DNA of 64,000 nt, from assembly GCF_019703515.2 (NCBI RefSeq), contig NC_059362.1, positions 45,285,326 to 45,349,325 on the forward strand, given 5' to 3'. This stretch comes from Myxocyprinus asiaticus. Its lineage: Eukaryota; Chordata; Actinopteri; Cypriniformes; Catostomidae. Positions 11,701-33,300 of this stretch are shown here, in pieces. The stretch's first letter is position 1; each line of letters begins with the position of its first letter. The position numbers and the translations under genes are program-made. The notes under the pieces are model-generated. The model worked only from the letters and a program-made list of their open reading frames with translations. It ran no database searches and was not told where the DNA came from.

Positions 11701-14700
11701 CAGCTCGACAGCTTTAGCGTAGTTCCTCTTCAGCCGAGACAGCTGCTCTCCACCTCTGGCCAGACCAGTTAGTTCATAACCTAAAGAAACAAAATAAATA
11801 AAACTTAAAATCCATCAAATTGAAATGATGATGATGTGTTGAGATCAAAGGAACTTCAATAGCAGACATTTTCATATACCTTTGATATTCAAAACATCAA
11901 ATGAATGAAACGCTTACTGTCTCCGCCCTCCTGGTAATGCTCAAACACAGGTAAAGTAACACCTGAGAATGAACACAAGTAAAAGTCATGATAAAGTTGT
12001 CAAATATAAAAAGAAAACTGTCAATCCTCTATTAAAAATAATCAAGCTGGCAAACCCGCAACATTGTCCTTCTTTGCTCTGACCTTCACCTGAGCCTTGT
12101 TTACATTCTGAATGACTGTAGTACTGATGGGAACAGAATTCAAATTAGGCATTTGATGATATCTGGTACTAGAATATTTCTCTAATGCATGAACGTTATG
12201 AGAAACATTTATAATATTTACTCTACCTAAAGTCACCAGCAGCAAATTTGGCCTCAGCTAATGAAAAGGCGGCTTCTCGCATCACCTCACCCATCAATGT
12301 CTTAGTCTGAAAGATCAAAGAATTTCATTCATTTAGTAATGCATGAACATATTAATTGATGAACTACATCAGTAAATACCAAATATGTACATGACTGGCA
12401 TATTACATAATTATAATGTATGCACATAATTAATAATTGCACTTTAACTATGAAAACAGCTTAAATAAAAATATTAAATAAAATCATAGGTTTTACCTCA
12501 ATGATTTTTCTAAGAATTTGTCGGAATCGCATAGAAAGAGCATCAGCTTTCTTCTTCAGCAAACTCCTGCCGGTTTGAGCTCCTTTCAGACGAGCTTTCA
12601 TAATGCTCTGAGCCCTTAAATTAAAAAGAAAAAAATGAATAAACATAGCCTATATTAGAGGTAGACTGATATATCGGTTTTACCGATTAATCGGTGCCGA
12701 TAGTTGCTTTTTAGAACTATCGGTTATCGGCAAAAATCAATGCCGATAGTTTATTTATTCCTCTGTGTTCCTCTGATAATTACATTTTTTAAATTGAAGC
12801 GAGGGCATTAAAAGAAAAATGCGACTATATGGAAACGTCCCTTGTCAGCAAACACATCGTGTCTCTAACTTCATATATTATGAATAAAAATAATAATATA
12901 TAGGCTATAAAAATCTTAATTTGGTAAATATTAAATATAGAGCATTGTAATGGAGCCAAGTCTCTGTCATTTCAAAATAAGAGTCCCTGGTGTATTTAAG
13001 GCTTGTTTAGTGTTAAAAATCCCACGTTATGCACCCAATCTTCTTTTTTTACGCTTATTATTAAGATTTTTTTTTTTTTTTAAAAAAGCTACATCTGGGA
13101 TTGCATTTATTTTGGACTCTGGCCTCTATATCTGTGCTGACTAAGAAAATGTAACATTCTATGAATCGATTTTAAAAATTATCGGCCGATTAATCAGTTA
13201 TCTGCCTTTTCCACCACCTTAGTTATCGGTATCTGCAAAATCCACTATCGGTCAACCTCTAGTCTATTTATATAAAATACAATAAAATTCGGGGCGTCAA
13301 TTTATCGCATTATATAAAAAGTAGTGTCAAACAAATCTTGTCCTCGGACCGTAATATGGAATATTCCTACCATCGGATAGAGGTCTGCAACCCAACCCAG
13401 GCCCAAAGGGACCTGAGAACCCGACGGGTTTCGGGCTGGGTTCAGGTCAGTTTTTAGAGTAGGGTTCGGGTTTGTAATTTATGAAAAAATAAATTGGCTT
13501 ACCGAACTTGTTTCGCGCACGCCCTCTCACTCACAGATGCGTGAACGGACGAGTTAGGGGCCGTTTACACCGAACGTATTTTTGTGCACGTCTGTTCTGT
13601 TTTCCTATTGTTTAAACGTGCTGGACAAATGTCTTTGACGTTTGCACTGCGTCTCGCTTTTTCTTCAGTGTCTCACGCAGGACCGGCATATTTTAAACAC
13701 AATGTCAAGTTAAAAAGCACTTTCAAAAACGCATGTTGAGACCCTTGCACTATGTTTCATTCTTTGCGCTGCGTTTAGATTGTTTTTAGTGGAAGTGTCA
13801 CAAAGATTCAACGTTCTGAACAAGTTCAGGCTGTATAGAGGGGACTGTTGCATTGTTTCATATTATTCCAGATTGTTTTGCACCAAGTGAAGTTTCAGTG
13901 CATATACGGTAAGGCAATGCTTTTTTCCCCTTCTGCTCTAGTGTACTAAGGGGCTGCTGTGCCTTGTTAAAACTGTGCATGTTAACTGTTTCAGTACTGT
14001 TATGAATGTTGCCTATATGCTTACATAACAGTCTATTGCAACAGTACTTGCTAGGAGAAGAAATTAGATAGTAAGTGATTTCGGGTTCGGGTCGGGCTTA
14101 AAATCTGATGGGGCGGGCCACACGGTCTCGGGTATGGGTCGGGTTTAATTTTAAGGCCCATGCAGACCTCTACCATCTGAGCAATTTAAGCTTGAAGTAC
14201 TACCTGTTTTCAGCAGGGGGCAGCACGCGAAACTTCAGCTGTATAGGCAACACACAGCTTATACAGAGAACAAACCGCACTCAGTCTTGCTTGACACTAG
14301 CAACAGCACAAGATGAGAACACGTTCTTGCGTTCAAACACAGCTGGATGGAGCACAATTCCGAATGCAGGGATCTCGAGACATGTTTTTCTAAGTTTCAA
14401 ACATTGTTTAACTTGACATAGCAACCTAAAAACACATGATGTGACGCTACCAAAGTGAGGCAATCCAAAAGTGTCCTGTAGATTGATGCGTCCTAAGAAA
14501 AGCCCTTTTAATAAATCTATCTTGTACTGATTGACAAATTCAGTAGCAAAATGGATTGCTGTGAACTGTAGGCAAATGACAGGCTAATGATCAATAATAT
14601 TAAAATATGCTGCCTTTGAAAAGCCACTTTTTGTATTGTCTTATGCTACAATAATAAAATGCATTTTAACTAGAGCTGTCAGAATTAACGAGTTAACGCA

Positions 14701-17301
14701 TGTGATTCATTCAAAAAGTTTAATGCGTACATTTTTCTTAATCGCGATTAACGCATTTATCGTTAATACAGCATAAACACTGGTGTGAAGGGCGGAACCT
14801 TTGTAATGTGTCCACCCGGAGTCATTACACTGACGCACACGCCACAGCGCCAGAGCCCTTCTACCAAGGAGAGCCTACAAGCTTAGCATAAAGCATAATG
14901 CGGCGGTGCCATAGACATTCTATGGGCGGTTCTGTCGTAACACGTTAGTTTACCATTACGCTCTATCCTATGATAGCGCTGCGGAGGTTGTTAACTCAAT
15001 AAATAAAAGAATCTCTGACAGCACTTCCCTATCAGTGATAAAATGATGGAGAAAAGAGCTCTTAACACTATTTGATGTACAAAACAAGCACAGATGGGAT
15101 AAGTATTTTTCAGCCTATGTAAGGCACGTTTTAATTACCACAGAAGCACATCAAATCTTCACTATCACCTAAACGCAGAACCTATGTGGGGACTAGTTCT
15201 TTCAATTAGTCAAACTCCCACTTAGACTTTGGGAAACGTTTAATGTTACTTGAATTGGTGCTATTTTAGTGCATTGTCTTTATGTTGTGGAAGGCTTTGT
15301 TTGGAAAAATGCTAATAAAGCATTATATTGCTACATGTTGTTTTGTTTTCTTTCCTAAGATGGAAATAAATGAATTTTGACAAGAAAATAAGTATATATA
15401 GTCAAATTTAAGTACTTTTAAAATCTGCGATTAATCGTGATTAATTACAATTATACGATTAATCGAATTATTCTATTTACAATATACATTTAATTTATAA
15501 TTATTTAAATATAACTATTTATAATTATTTAATCATTATATGTTGAATTATTTTCATTTGAGGGGCTTTCTCAGCAAATATTTATATTTGTGATTAATTG
15601 CGATTAATTCGATGATTTAACTCTTTACCTTGGGTCTTTAGTGACCCGGGACCTCATTCCACCCCTGTACCTTATCCATTTTTTGAGGTTCTGCCCACAC
15701 CACACCTCTTTAGTATTCCTCAACCTTTCTCTTATGAATAATGTAACACACACACACACAAAAAAAGCTAAATTGCTAATTGCTGAACGCCAAACACTGC
15801 TTAATTACCAAAAGTGTATAGGGTCATTAAAGACCGAGATATGTAATAGTGTGTTTGTACACTTCCATAAATCACATTTTCATGATTATTTCATATCTAT
15901 ATAAGTTTACTATCACAGGATATCTATTTCTTTGTTTATTACAAGACAAATAAGTACTATTAATCATACAAATGACTACTATATCACGTTGATTTTCTAT
16001 GTGACAATGGTGAATTATCATTAGTCTATATGCGTGAATACACATACATAATATACATGCTTTTTCTTAATCAAGGTGGCGCTGATGTTTCAGTGATTGA
16101 CTTGATTTACATTTGACATTGCTATTTGATGAAGAAACAACATGGAAGTAAACTATAGCAAGTGTAACACATGAACATTATGATATGGCTATTGTCATTT
16201 GGGTGTACTACTGAAATTATGTAAGTTGTGCATTTATTTAGACTCAATAAGTGCCTGAGAAAATACATATGTGTATCTTATGTGTTGTGTGTAGCTCAAT
16301 ATGTGTTTGACAGTCAGTTACTGTACGTCTCATGAAATGTTTGTGTGAAAGTGATAAATCCTGTTCTAGATTTGTTGCATTATCTCTTTGATGTATGAAA
16401 AATAAATATATCAGAATATATTTTATTATTTCTTAATTTGACACTATCTAGGCATTTTGTAGATCAATTTGTGATCCGTGCCGGGTTGCTAAAGACCCGA
16501 GTATGTAATGATGTTAGGCGAAATACCCATGCATTTAAGGGTTAATTGGCATATCATGTAATTAATTTGATTAAAAATTGTATTCGATTGAAAGGCCCAA
16601 TTAAAATATACAAATCTTTCTCCATTTCCTAATAACAGCTATTCGTACAAATGCCTTGCCAGCATCTTTATTTCTCAAATAAATTTGTATTATGCACGAA
16701 TGATTCACATTAGTTTATCTTATCATTATATTTTATTGATTTTAAATTTCGTTCAATATTCTCTTATAAATTTCAGCAGACTGACAAGCAATGAAGAGCT
16801 CACATGACAATGAATAATGTCTCTTCCTTTATGAGTGGATTTGAAATTATTGTGCAATTTAATTTCACTTGATGTATATGGAAAAAAAAAACGACTAAAA
16901 CTTATCAAAAAAAGATATATATTATTCTACAGACTAAAAGTATTTGCATTGTAAAAAATGTTATGTTGATATATACAATAACCACCAGACATCACAAGGC
17001 ATTAGACTACTTAAAATAATCCAGATATATAATTAGAATAGTTACTATAGGGAATTACTGCTGCTTTATATTTAAAAGATATATTTAATATATTTAATAG
17101 TCTCCAAACCATTAAAACGTTCTTTGTTTGAGCTTTGAAATTATAACTACTCTTTAAACCAACAAACCACTCAAATGTGTGAATATCGAATGCAAACATT
17201 GTCCTTTCTTGCAAATAAAGGAATTTAATTTTTCTGATTAGTTTGACTCGAAGTACTCACATTCTAGAAGGAAATATGTCGATCCGTTCTTTTCCAGACA
17301 T
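8785..17301 (-). CDS. atp6v1d: V-type proton ATPase subunit D
   Basis: Nine coding exons on the minus strand: 17301-17261, 12614-12497, 12306-12227, 12123-12056, 11962-11918, 11780-11677, 11301-11235, 11138-11060 and 8929-8785. They total 747 nt and encode 248 residues (human 247). The start reads [16 protein letters not shown] and the end reads [11 protein letters not shown]. Subunit D is the central rotor stalk of the V1 sector. It is a long coiled-coil hairpin that couples ATP hydrolysis to proton pumping into lysosomes, endosomes and Golgi. All junctions are GT-AG and frame is kept across each. Intron 1 (12615-17260) is large and holds most of the miniature elements listed here. The long 8930-11059 intron holds a complete hAT-like insertion. 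Confidence 0.96.
9504..10758. mobile_element. hAT-like miniature element with perfect 8-bp target duplication
   Basis: The ends are TAGTGCCCGACTGATAT and, reverse-complemented, TAGAGCCCGACCGATAT. Both flanks carry CATGTATC (9496-9503 and 10759-10766), an exact 8-bp duplication. The 1,255-bp interior has no transposase frame. It sits in the last intron of atp6v1d. The flanking sequence contains fragments of another ATCGGCC-type element. Confidence 0.85.
10767..11038 (-). mobile_element. hAT-like end fragment plus poly(T)
   Basis: Read on the minus strand, 11020-10920 gives CGATGTTTATCGGCCAATTA and TTGACCAAATTAAAACC. This matches the start of the element at 6178 but lacks the outermost bases. 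A pure T run (11009-11036) follows and lies about 20 bases downstream of the donor of atp6v1d exon 8 on the transcribed strand. Confidence 0.5.
12656..13261. mobile_element. hAT-like miniature element (TAGAGGTTGACCGATA ends)
   Basis: The left end is TAGAGGTAGACTGATATATC and the reverse complement of the right end is TAGAGGTTGACCGATAGTG. Flanking octamers GCCTATAT and GTCTATTT match at 6 of 8 positions. The 606-bp interior is AT-rich with repeated ATCGG motifs near both ends and no transposase frame. It lies 40 bases upstream (intronic side) of the acceptor of atp6v1d exon 2. Confidence 0.75.
13378..14172. mobile_element. hAT-like miniature element (TAGAGGTCTGCA ends, GGGTCGGG subterminal)
   Basis: The two ends are TAGAGGTCTGCAACCC and, reverse-complemented, TAGAGGTCTGCATGGGCC. 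Flanks CCATCGGA (13370-13377) and CCATCTGA (14173-14180) match at 7 of 8 positions. GGGTTCGGGT-like motifs cluster at both ends, which is typical of subterminal binding repeats. No transposase frame is seen in the 795 bp. Confidence 0.8.
14671..16605. mobile_element. hAT-like element split by a piggyBac-type insertion
   Basis: It starts TAGAGCTGTCAGAATTAACG with repeated CGATTAA/TTAATCG motifs, and appears to resume after 16545 and end near TCGATTGAAAGGCCC (about 16600). The piece between 15621 and 16541 is a separate element bounded by TTAA. The right end is diverged, so the outer boundary is approximate. It lies in atp6v1d intron 1. Confidence 0.55.
15621..16541. mobile_element. piggyBac-type miniature element, TTAA duplication
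   Basis: TTAA flanks both sides (15617-15620 and 16542-16545). Inverted ends include GGGTCTTTAGTGACCCGGG on the left and CCGGGTTGCTAAAGACCCGA on the right, with short CTCTTTACC and TTTAAGGG tips. TTAA targeting is the signature of piggyBac. It has no transposase and could be mobilised only in trans, for example by a relative of the enzyme at 63-1886; that link is not shown. Confidence 0.7.
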
Positions 17302-17439
17302 ATTCACTCGTTTAGTTAAACACTGAATCAAACGATGTGCTTTATTGTTAAAATGGAAAAACCAAACGTTTTGAAATGGGGTCAATTTATTTTAAATCGC
17401 AATTAAATTACAATAACATCGGTGTGACCGTCATTTCGA

Positions 17440-17545
17440 GCTGCAGGACTCAGGACTTGATCAGCTGACTGCAGGAGCACGTGACCCCCTCCGGCGCTTG
17501 AGAGTTGGTCGCGTCACTTCCGAAGATATATGACGTCACATTTCA
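17440..17545. promoter_or_regulatory. atp6v1d-eif2s1 divergent promoter with E-box, ETS and CRE
   Basis: This GC-richer patch sits 140-245 bases upstream of the atp6v1d start codon. It holds GCACGTGACC (17477-17486), an E-box close to the TFEB/CLEAR consensus; CACTTCCG (17515-17522), an ETS/GABP site in reverse; and TGACGTCA (17531-17538), a perfect CRE. There is no TATA box on the atp6v1d side. Human ATP6V1D and EIF2S1 are head-to-head neighbours, so shared promoter use is plausible. The eif2s1 5' exon was not located with certainty. Confidence 0.65.
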
Positions 17546-26183
<8,638 letters not shown>

Positions 26184-26244
26184 AAGATGGGAAAAACTGG
26201 ACTAGATGTCTACAACTCCTTCAGCTGAAAGTTGTACTTTGGAA

Positions 26245-26250
26245 AATAAA
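26245..26250 (+). terminator. eif2s1 poly(A) signal
   Basis: AATAAA lies 62 bases after the eif2s1 stop codon (GGAAAATAAATAG). A short 3' UTR form would use it. Longer forms are possible before the convergent rbm25 3' end near 26770. Confidence 0.6.
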
Positions 26251-26771
26251 TAGATTCATATTAACTTATTTTGTATGGTAGCAATCATACTGCCTTCAAA
26301 AGAACAAAATCTGCAGCAAGTTAACATTTCCAAAAAATATTGACAACAGTGACAGTGTGTTATAGCTCCTTGTTGTGCAAATGATTTCCTGAACAGGTGG
26401 CCTTTCTTAAAACCTGTCATCACGTAAGCAACTACGATCTATATTAAGCCCATTCAACAGTGCAGAGTAAAGTTTCTGTAAATTACAACTTGTGTTTATC
26501 TCTACTTCAAGCTACTAGTAAAATCCTGGAAGGTTATAAAGTCACTGGGTGTTTTGTATTATTTCACATCTATTCTCATTAATTGAACCAATTGTACTAA
26601 CACCATGTTTAAAAAGATTATGAATTTAAATGACTTCTGACTGACACATCAAAAACAGCTTGTGATGTTCAGCCTTCTAATTTACATCTACTTTGGTTTC
26701 CTGTGGAGGCATGGTGTTATAAATGTAAACATACACAAAAACATTGATTTTTACTAAAAAAATGAATTTCT

Positions 26772-26777
26772 TTTATT
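26772..26777 (-). terminator. rbm25 poly(A) signal
   Basis: AATAAA on the minus strand about 540 bases past the rbm25 stop codon, in exon-free sequence. rbm25 and eif2s1 are convergent, with about 520 bases between their two candidate signals. Confidence 0.5.
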
Positions 26778-27313
26778 CAAAACACATCCACTGATAAGTA
26801 CAAAAACAAAGACAATCGTTTTCATGTCAATCAGTTTAGCCAGAACCTTCTAAACAGTGTTGGGGTCCAATTAACTTCCGTTTTCTTTTTTAGCAAAACA
26901 ACTGGGGGAAACTTTTTGGTACAGTTGGAGGGCTACCAAAAGAACATAAAATGGTAAAAAAAAAAACAACCCAGATTGATTGGCAATCAATACAGTGTAA
27001 CAATGTACATGGGCAACTGTACTCACAAAAAGAGCTCCTACTCTAATCAGGCAAGATGGATTCAACAGGAAGGCCCTGAGAAATCAAACCTGTTCCTCTC
27101 AGAGGTAAAACATGTGAGCAGCTGAAACAGACGGCGGTTGAGTTGGCGCTCGCAGCCACTGCAGTCTTACGGAGGTGTCTGGGACAAGAGAGATTAAACT
27201 GTTGAATATCAAATCCAAAGTTTGGAAATGTTTGAGTTTCCCCAAGGTGTTTATGAACCTGGATGAGCTGTGGAGCCCAAACAGGAAGTAAAAAGCAAAA
27301 GTTCAGTGCTCGT

Positions 27314-30300
27314 TTATTTCCCAAGTCCAATCTTCTTGGCTTCAGTTTCATAAATCAATAACCTCCACATTTTAACTATGAAGACTTCAGCTTCTTCATC
27401 CAGCACCTGTGGAAATATTTAAATATTTAGGTAATGTAGCTAATGCAAATTGAAATATGACTGCTCAGAGTCTTCGAAATGGTGTTGAAGACTGAACTTA
27501 CCATCGCAACATCATCTAAAATGCCTTGTGGTGTACTGTGGGCCATCACCTGAGAAGAAATGGCAACACTCATCATTAAACACTTGATCTGGTACAGAGA
27601 AGTAACTAAAACAGTGTAAACATGTGAAACATTCAGGTATGTGGAGGTTAGACAATCACGATGGTCACAAAGCACAGCAGCAAATACGGTTTAATTATAA
27701 GGGTCAGAGAGAGGGTGGAAAGTGGTTTTAAAACTAAACATTGACAAACATGAGAACTTCAATGGAGAAAAAAATCATTTAATACCACAACAGAGGGTAA
27801 ACCAATAACAACTAGGACTGGGAGATATATCACAGTGATGCATTCATGATGATTTTGCTGGTGATATAAAATTAAGAAAAGTTGTAAACATTAACACTTT
27901 TTATATGTGCTTTATTAAAAAACAGGAATACATGCCTTAAAGTAGGCGTTTACTGCCTTTCAATTAAATATATTTAATATTTCATATTTTTTTTAATTAG
28001 ATTTTTACTGTCTTTCAATTACTTTGATTCTATTCTTGACTAACAAAATCTTGTTTTAAATAATTTTTTGAATCTAATCAAAAGTAGATTTTTTTACTGT
28101 ATTTCAAATATTTTGAATATACTTAAAACTAGATTACTGTATTTTAATCACTTTTTAATATAATCTTAAAACTAGATTTTACATTATTTCAAATGAATAT
28201 TTTGAATGCAATTAAACCTAGATTACTGTATTTTAAGTACATTTTTTGAATCTAAACAAAACTATTTTTTACAGTATTTTAAATTACTCTATTTTATTTC
28301 AATTACACATTTTAATCTACTCAAATCTAAATTTTTATTGTATTTAAAAAAAATTGTATTGCAACATTATCTACTATTTTTACTGTATTTTAATCAAATA
28401 TTTGAATATACTAAATTTTACTGTACTGTATTTTTACTGTAAAATTTTTCAGTTATAAAATATTTTGAATCTACTTTCAAAATACACTTTCGATATATAT
28501 TTTAAGCTTTAATCACGCAGCTCTGAGCAACCATTCTGAAAAGAAAAAAACACAGTGGTTTACCTTTGAGCAAACAAAGTCGACTAATGTAGCTTCTTCT
28601 TCACCAATGTACTCTACAATCTTCTTATTGATCCACGGTCGAATGCGCTTCTCCATAAGATTCTGAATAGTGATACATTCAAAAATAAATGTATACAATT
28701 TACAACAACGCTTGAGACATAAGTAGCAACTCCCCCCAAAAAATAACACTTAAGTCATTCTCACCGTATCAACGACAGACCAGTCGAGCGGGTAGTTGAA
28801 GAGCTCTGGTTTGGCAGTAGGAATCTTCTCAATCAGACTCTTGATGTGTTTGCGTTTCTCCTCTGTGTTCACGCCTTTACCACCGGCTGCTCCTCCATCT
28901 CCTCCCTTCTCCTCGTCCTCATAGTCTAAAGGCACCAGCTTTCTCTTGCGCGGCACTTCGTCCACCTCATCATCGTCAAAACGGTTGAATACGCTTTCCA
29001 CCGCCAGCTTCTTCCGCTTTGCTACACTTGGCTGACTTGGGCTACCAGTGGCACCTTAACATTCGATAGAGAAAAATAGTGAAACCAGAGCCAAATATGG
29101 CAGAGAACAATACACAGAATTGGCATATGAAGTACTTCCAGAATATATATATATAGATTTTGAATTGATAAACAAATCAAGACTTAATCCTTCATAGGTC
29201 AATGCTCATTTATAGACATTTTTCTAGACATTATAGAAAATCCAAAAATAGGGACCAAAATTAGCATTTTAAACCAATACTGCTGGAATTTCATAACTCA
29301 AACTAGTAATCAAGTTATGTAAACATCAGTTGAAAAAAAAAGGCCTAACATTTAAACTAGAAAACATTTGTTAAATTAAACAGAACTGTTAAACGTGACA
29401 CTTAAAGTCAGTGAAATGATCCCAATTAAAATGGATAAAATGGGAACAACAGCTCATACATGTCACATTTACACCCTAGCTGTATGTCAAGACAACAACC
29501 TGAATTACAGGTTGAGAGTGAGCGCTGAACCAGTTGTCTATTGAAGAATACAGCGGTCAAAATTCAAAAGCAAGCGATCGCCGAACCCGTTATCTATTGA
29601 AGAATACTGCAATGAAAATCCATATGCAAGTGAATGACAAGCCAGTTGCCTATCGAAGATTATTAAGGTCAAAACTCAAACGCAAGCGATCGCCAAACCA
29701 GTTGTGCACTGAAGAATACTGCGATGAAAATCCAAATGCAAGTACACGACAAATCCGTTGCCTATTGAAGATTAATAAGGTCAAAATTCAAACAAGCGAT
29801 CGGTGAACCCGTTGTCTATTGAAGAATAATGCAGTGAAAATCTAAACGCAAGTGCATGACAAATCTATTGCCAATTGAAAATTATTAAGGTCAAAATTCA
29901 AACGCAAACGATCAGCGAACCGTTGTCTATTGAATACTGCAATGAAAATCCATACGCAAGTGAACGACAAGTCCGTTGCCTACTGAATATTATTAAGGTC
30001 AAAATTCAAACGGAAGTGATCGCCAAATCCATTGAAGAATACTGCGTTCAAAATTCAAACAAGCGATCGGTGAACCAGTTGCTATTAAAGAATAGCGTGG
30101 TCAAAATTCATACGCAAGCGAACACCGAACATGCAGTCTATTGCAGAATAATGCAGTGAATATCCAAATGCAAGTGTATGACAAATCCATTGCCTATTGA
30201 AGATTAATAAGGTCAAAATTCAAACGCAAGCGATCGCCGAACATGCAGTCCATTGCAGAATATTGCAGTGAAAATTTAAATGCAAACGATTGCTGAACCC

Positions 30301-33300
30301 GTTGTCTATTGAAGAATACTGTGGTCAAAATGTAAACGTTAAGCAACCGCCGAACCCGATGTCTATTGAAGAATACTGTGGTCAAAATTCAAACAAGCAA
30401 TCGGTGAACCAGTTGCTATTAAAGAATAGTGTGGTCAAAATTCATACGCAAGCGATCGCCGAACATGCAGTCCATTGCAGAATATTGCAGTGAAAATTTA
30501 AATGCAAACGATTGCTGAACCCGTTGTCTATTGAAGAATACTGTGGTCAAAATGTAAACGTTAAGCAACCGCCGAACCCGATGTCTATTGAAGAATACTG
30601 CAGTGAAAATCCAAATGCACGACAAATCCACTACCAATTTATGATTATTAAGGTCAAAATTCTAAAGCAAGCGATCGCTGAACCCGTTGTCTATTGAAGA
30701 ATACTGCAGTGAAAATCCAAATGCACGATAAATCCACTACCAATTTATGATTAATAAGGTCAAAATTCTAAAGCAAGTGATCGCTGAACCCGTTGTCTAT
30801 TGAAGAATACTGCGATGAAAATCCATACACAAGTGTATGACAAATCCGTTGTCTATTGAAGAATATTGTGGTCAAAATTAATTGCAGTCTATTGCAGAAT
30901 ATTGCAGTGAAAATTTAAATGCAAGCAATCGCTGAACCCGTTGTCTATTGAAGAATACTGTGGTCAAAATTTAAACGTTAAGCGACCGCCGAACCCGATG
31001 TCTATTGAAGAATACTGCAGTGAAAATCCAAATGCACGACAAATCCACTACCAATTTATGATTAATAAGGTCAAAATTCTAAAGCAAGCGATCGCTGAAC
31101 CTGATGTCTATTGAAGAATACTGCAGTGAAAATCCATACACAAGTGCACAAGTCCATTGCCTATTGAAGATTATTAAGGTCAAAATTCAAACGCAAGCGA
31201 TCGCTGAACCCGTTGTCTATTGAAGAATACTGTGGTCAAAATTCAAACAAGCGATCGGTGAACCAGTTGCTATTAAAGAATAGTGTGGTCAAAATTCATA
31301 CGCAAGCGAACACCGAACATGCAGTCTATTGCAGAATATTGCAGTGAAAATTTAAATGCAAACGATTGCTGAACCCGTTGTCTATTGAAGAATACTGTGG
31401 TCAAAATTTAAACGTTAAGCGACCGCCGAACCCGATGTCTATTGAAGAATACTGCAGTGAAAATCCAAATGCACGACAAATCCACTACCAATTTATGATT
31501 AATAAGGTCAAAATTCTAAAGCAAGTGATCGCGAAACCTGTTGTCTATTGAAGAACACTGCAGTCAAAATTTAAACGCAAGCGATTGCCGAACCAGTTGT
31601 CTATTAAAGAATACTGCGGTGAAAATCCATATGCAAGTGAACGAAAATTTAATTGCCTATCGAAGATTATTAAGGTCCAAATTCAAATGGAATTGATTGC
31701 CGAACCAGTTGTCTACTATTAAAGAATACTGTGGTCAATTTCAACGCAAGCGATTGCCGAACCCATTGTCTATTGAAGAATACTGCGGTGAAAATCCATA
31801 TGCAAGTGAACGACAAATCCGTTGCCTATTGAAGATTATTAAGGTCAAAATTCTAAAGCAAGCGATCGCTGAACCAGTTGTCTATTGAAGAATACTGCGG
31901 TGAAAATCCATACGCAAGTGAACAAGTCTGTTGCCTATCGAAGATTAAGGTCAAAATTCAAACGCAAGCGATCGCTGAACCCGTCGTCTATTAAAGAATA
32001 CTGCAATGAAAATCCAAACGCAAGTGTATGACAAGTCCGTTGTCTATTGAAGAATACTGTGGTCAAAATTCAAACAAGCGATCGGTGAACCAGTTGCTAT
32101 TAAAGAATAGTGTGGTCAAAATTCATACGCAAGCGAACACCGAACATGCAGTCTATTGCAGAATAATGCAGTGAATATCCAAACGCAAGTGTATGACAAA
32201 TCCGTTGCCTATTTAAGATTAATAAGGTCAAAATTCAAACGCAAGCGATCGCCGAACATGCAGTCCATTGCAGAATATTGCAGTGAAAATTTAAATGCAA
32301 ACGATTGCTGACCCCGTTGTCTATTGAAGAATACCGTGGTCAAAATGTAAACGTTAAGCGACCGCCGAACCCGATGTCTATTGAAGAATACTGCAGTGAA
32401 AATCCAAATGCACGACAAATCCACTACCAATTTATGATTAATAAGGTCAAAATTCTAAAGCAAGTAATCGCGAAACCTGTTGTCTATTGAAGAACACTGC
32501 AGTCAAAATTTAAACGCAAGCGATTGCCGAACCAGTTGTCTATTAAAGAATACTGCGGTGAAAATCCATATGCAAGTGAACGACAAATCCGTTGCCTATT
32601 GAAGATTATTAAGGTCAAAATTCAAACGCAAGCGATCGCTGAACCCGTTGTCTATTGAAGAATACTGCGGTGAAAATCCATATGCAAGTGAACGACAAAT
32701 CCGTTGCCTATTGAAGATTATTAAGGTCAAAATTCAAAAGCAAGCGATCGCTGAACCCGTTGTCTATTGAAGAATACTGCGGTGAAAATCCATATGCAAG
32801 TGAACGACAAATCCGTTGCCTATTGAAGATTATTAAGGTTAAAATTCAAACGCAAGCGATTGCTGAACCCGTTGTCTATTAAAGAATACTGCAATGAAAA
32901 TCCATACGCAAGTGTATGACAAGTCCGTTGTCTATTGAAGAATACTGTGGTCAAAATTCAAACAAGCGATCGGTGAACCAGTTGCTATTAAAGAATAGTG
33001 TGGTCAAAATTCATACGCAAGCGAACACCGAACATGCAGTCTATTGCAGAATAATGCAGTGAATATCCAAACGCAAGTGTATGACAAATCCGTTGCCTAT
33101 TTAAGATTAATAAGGTCAAAATTCATACGCAAGCGATCGCCGAACATGCAGTCCATTGCAGAATATTGCAGTGAAAATTTAAATGCAAACGATTGCTGAA
33201 CCCGTTGTCTATTGAAGAATACCGTGGTCAAAATGTAAACGTTAAGCGACCGCCGAACCCGATGTCTATTGAAGAATACTGCAGTGAAAATCCAAATGCA

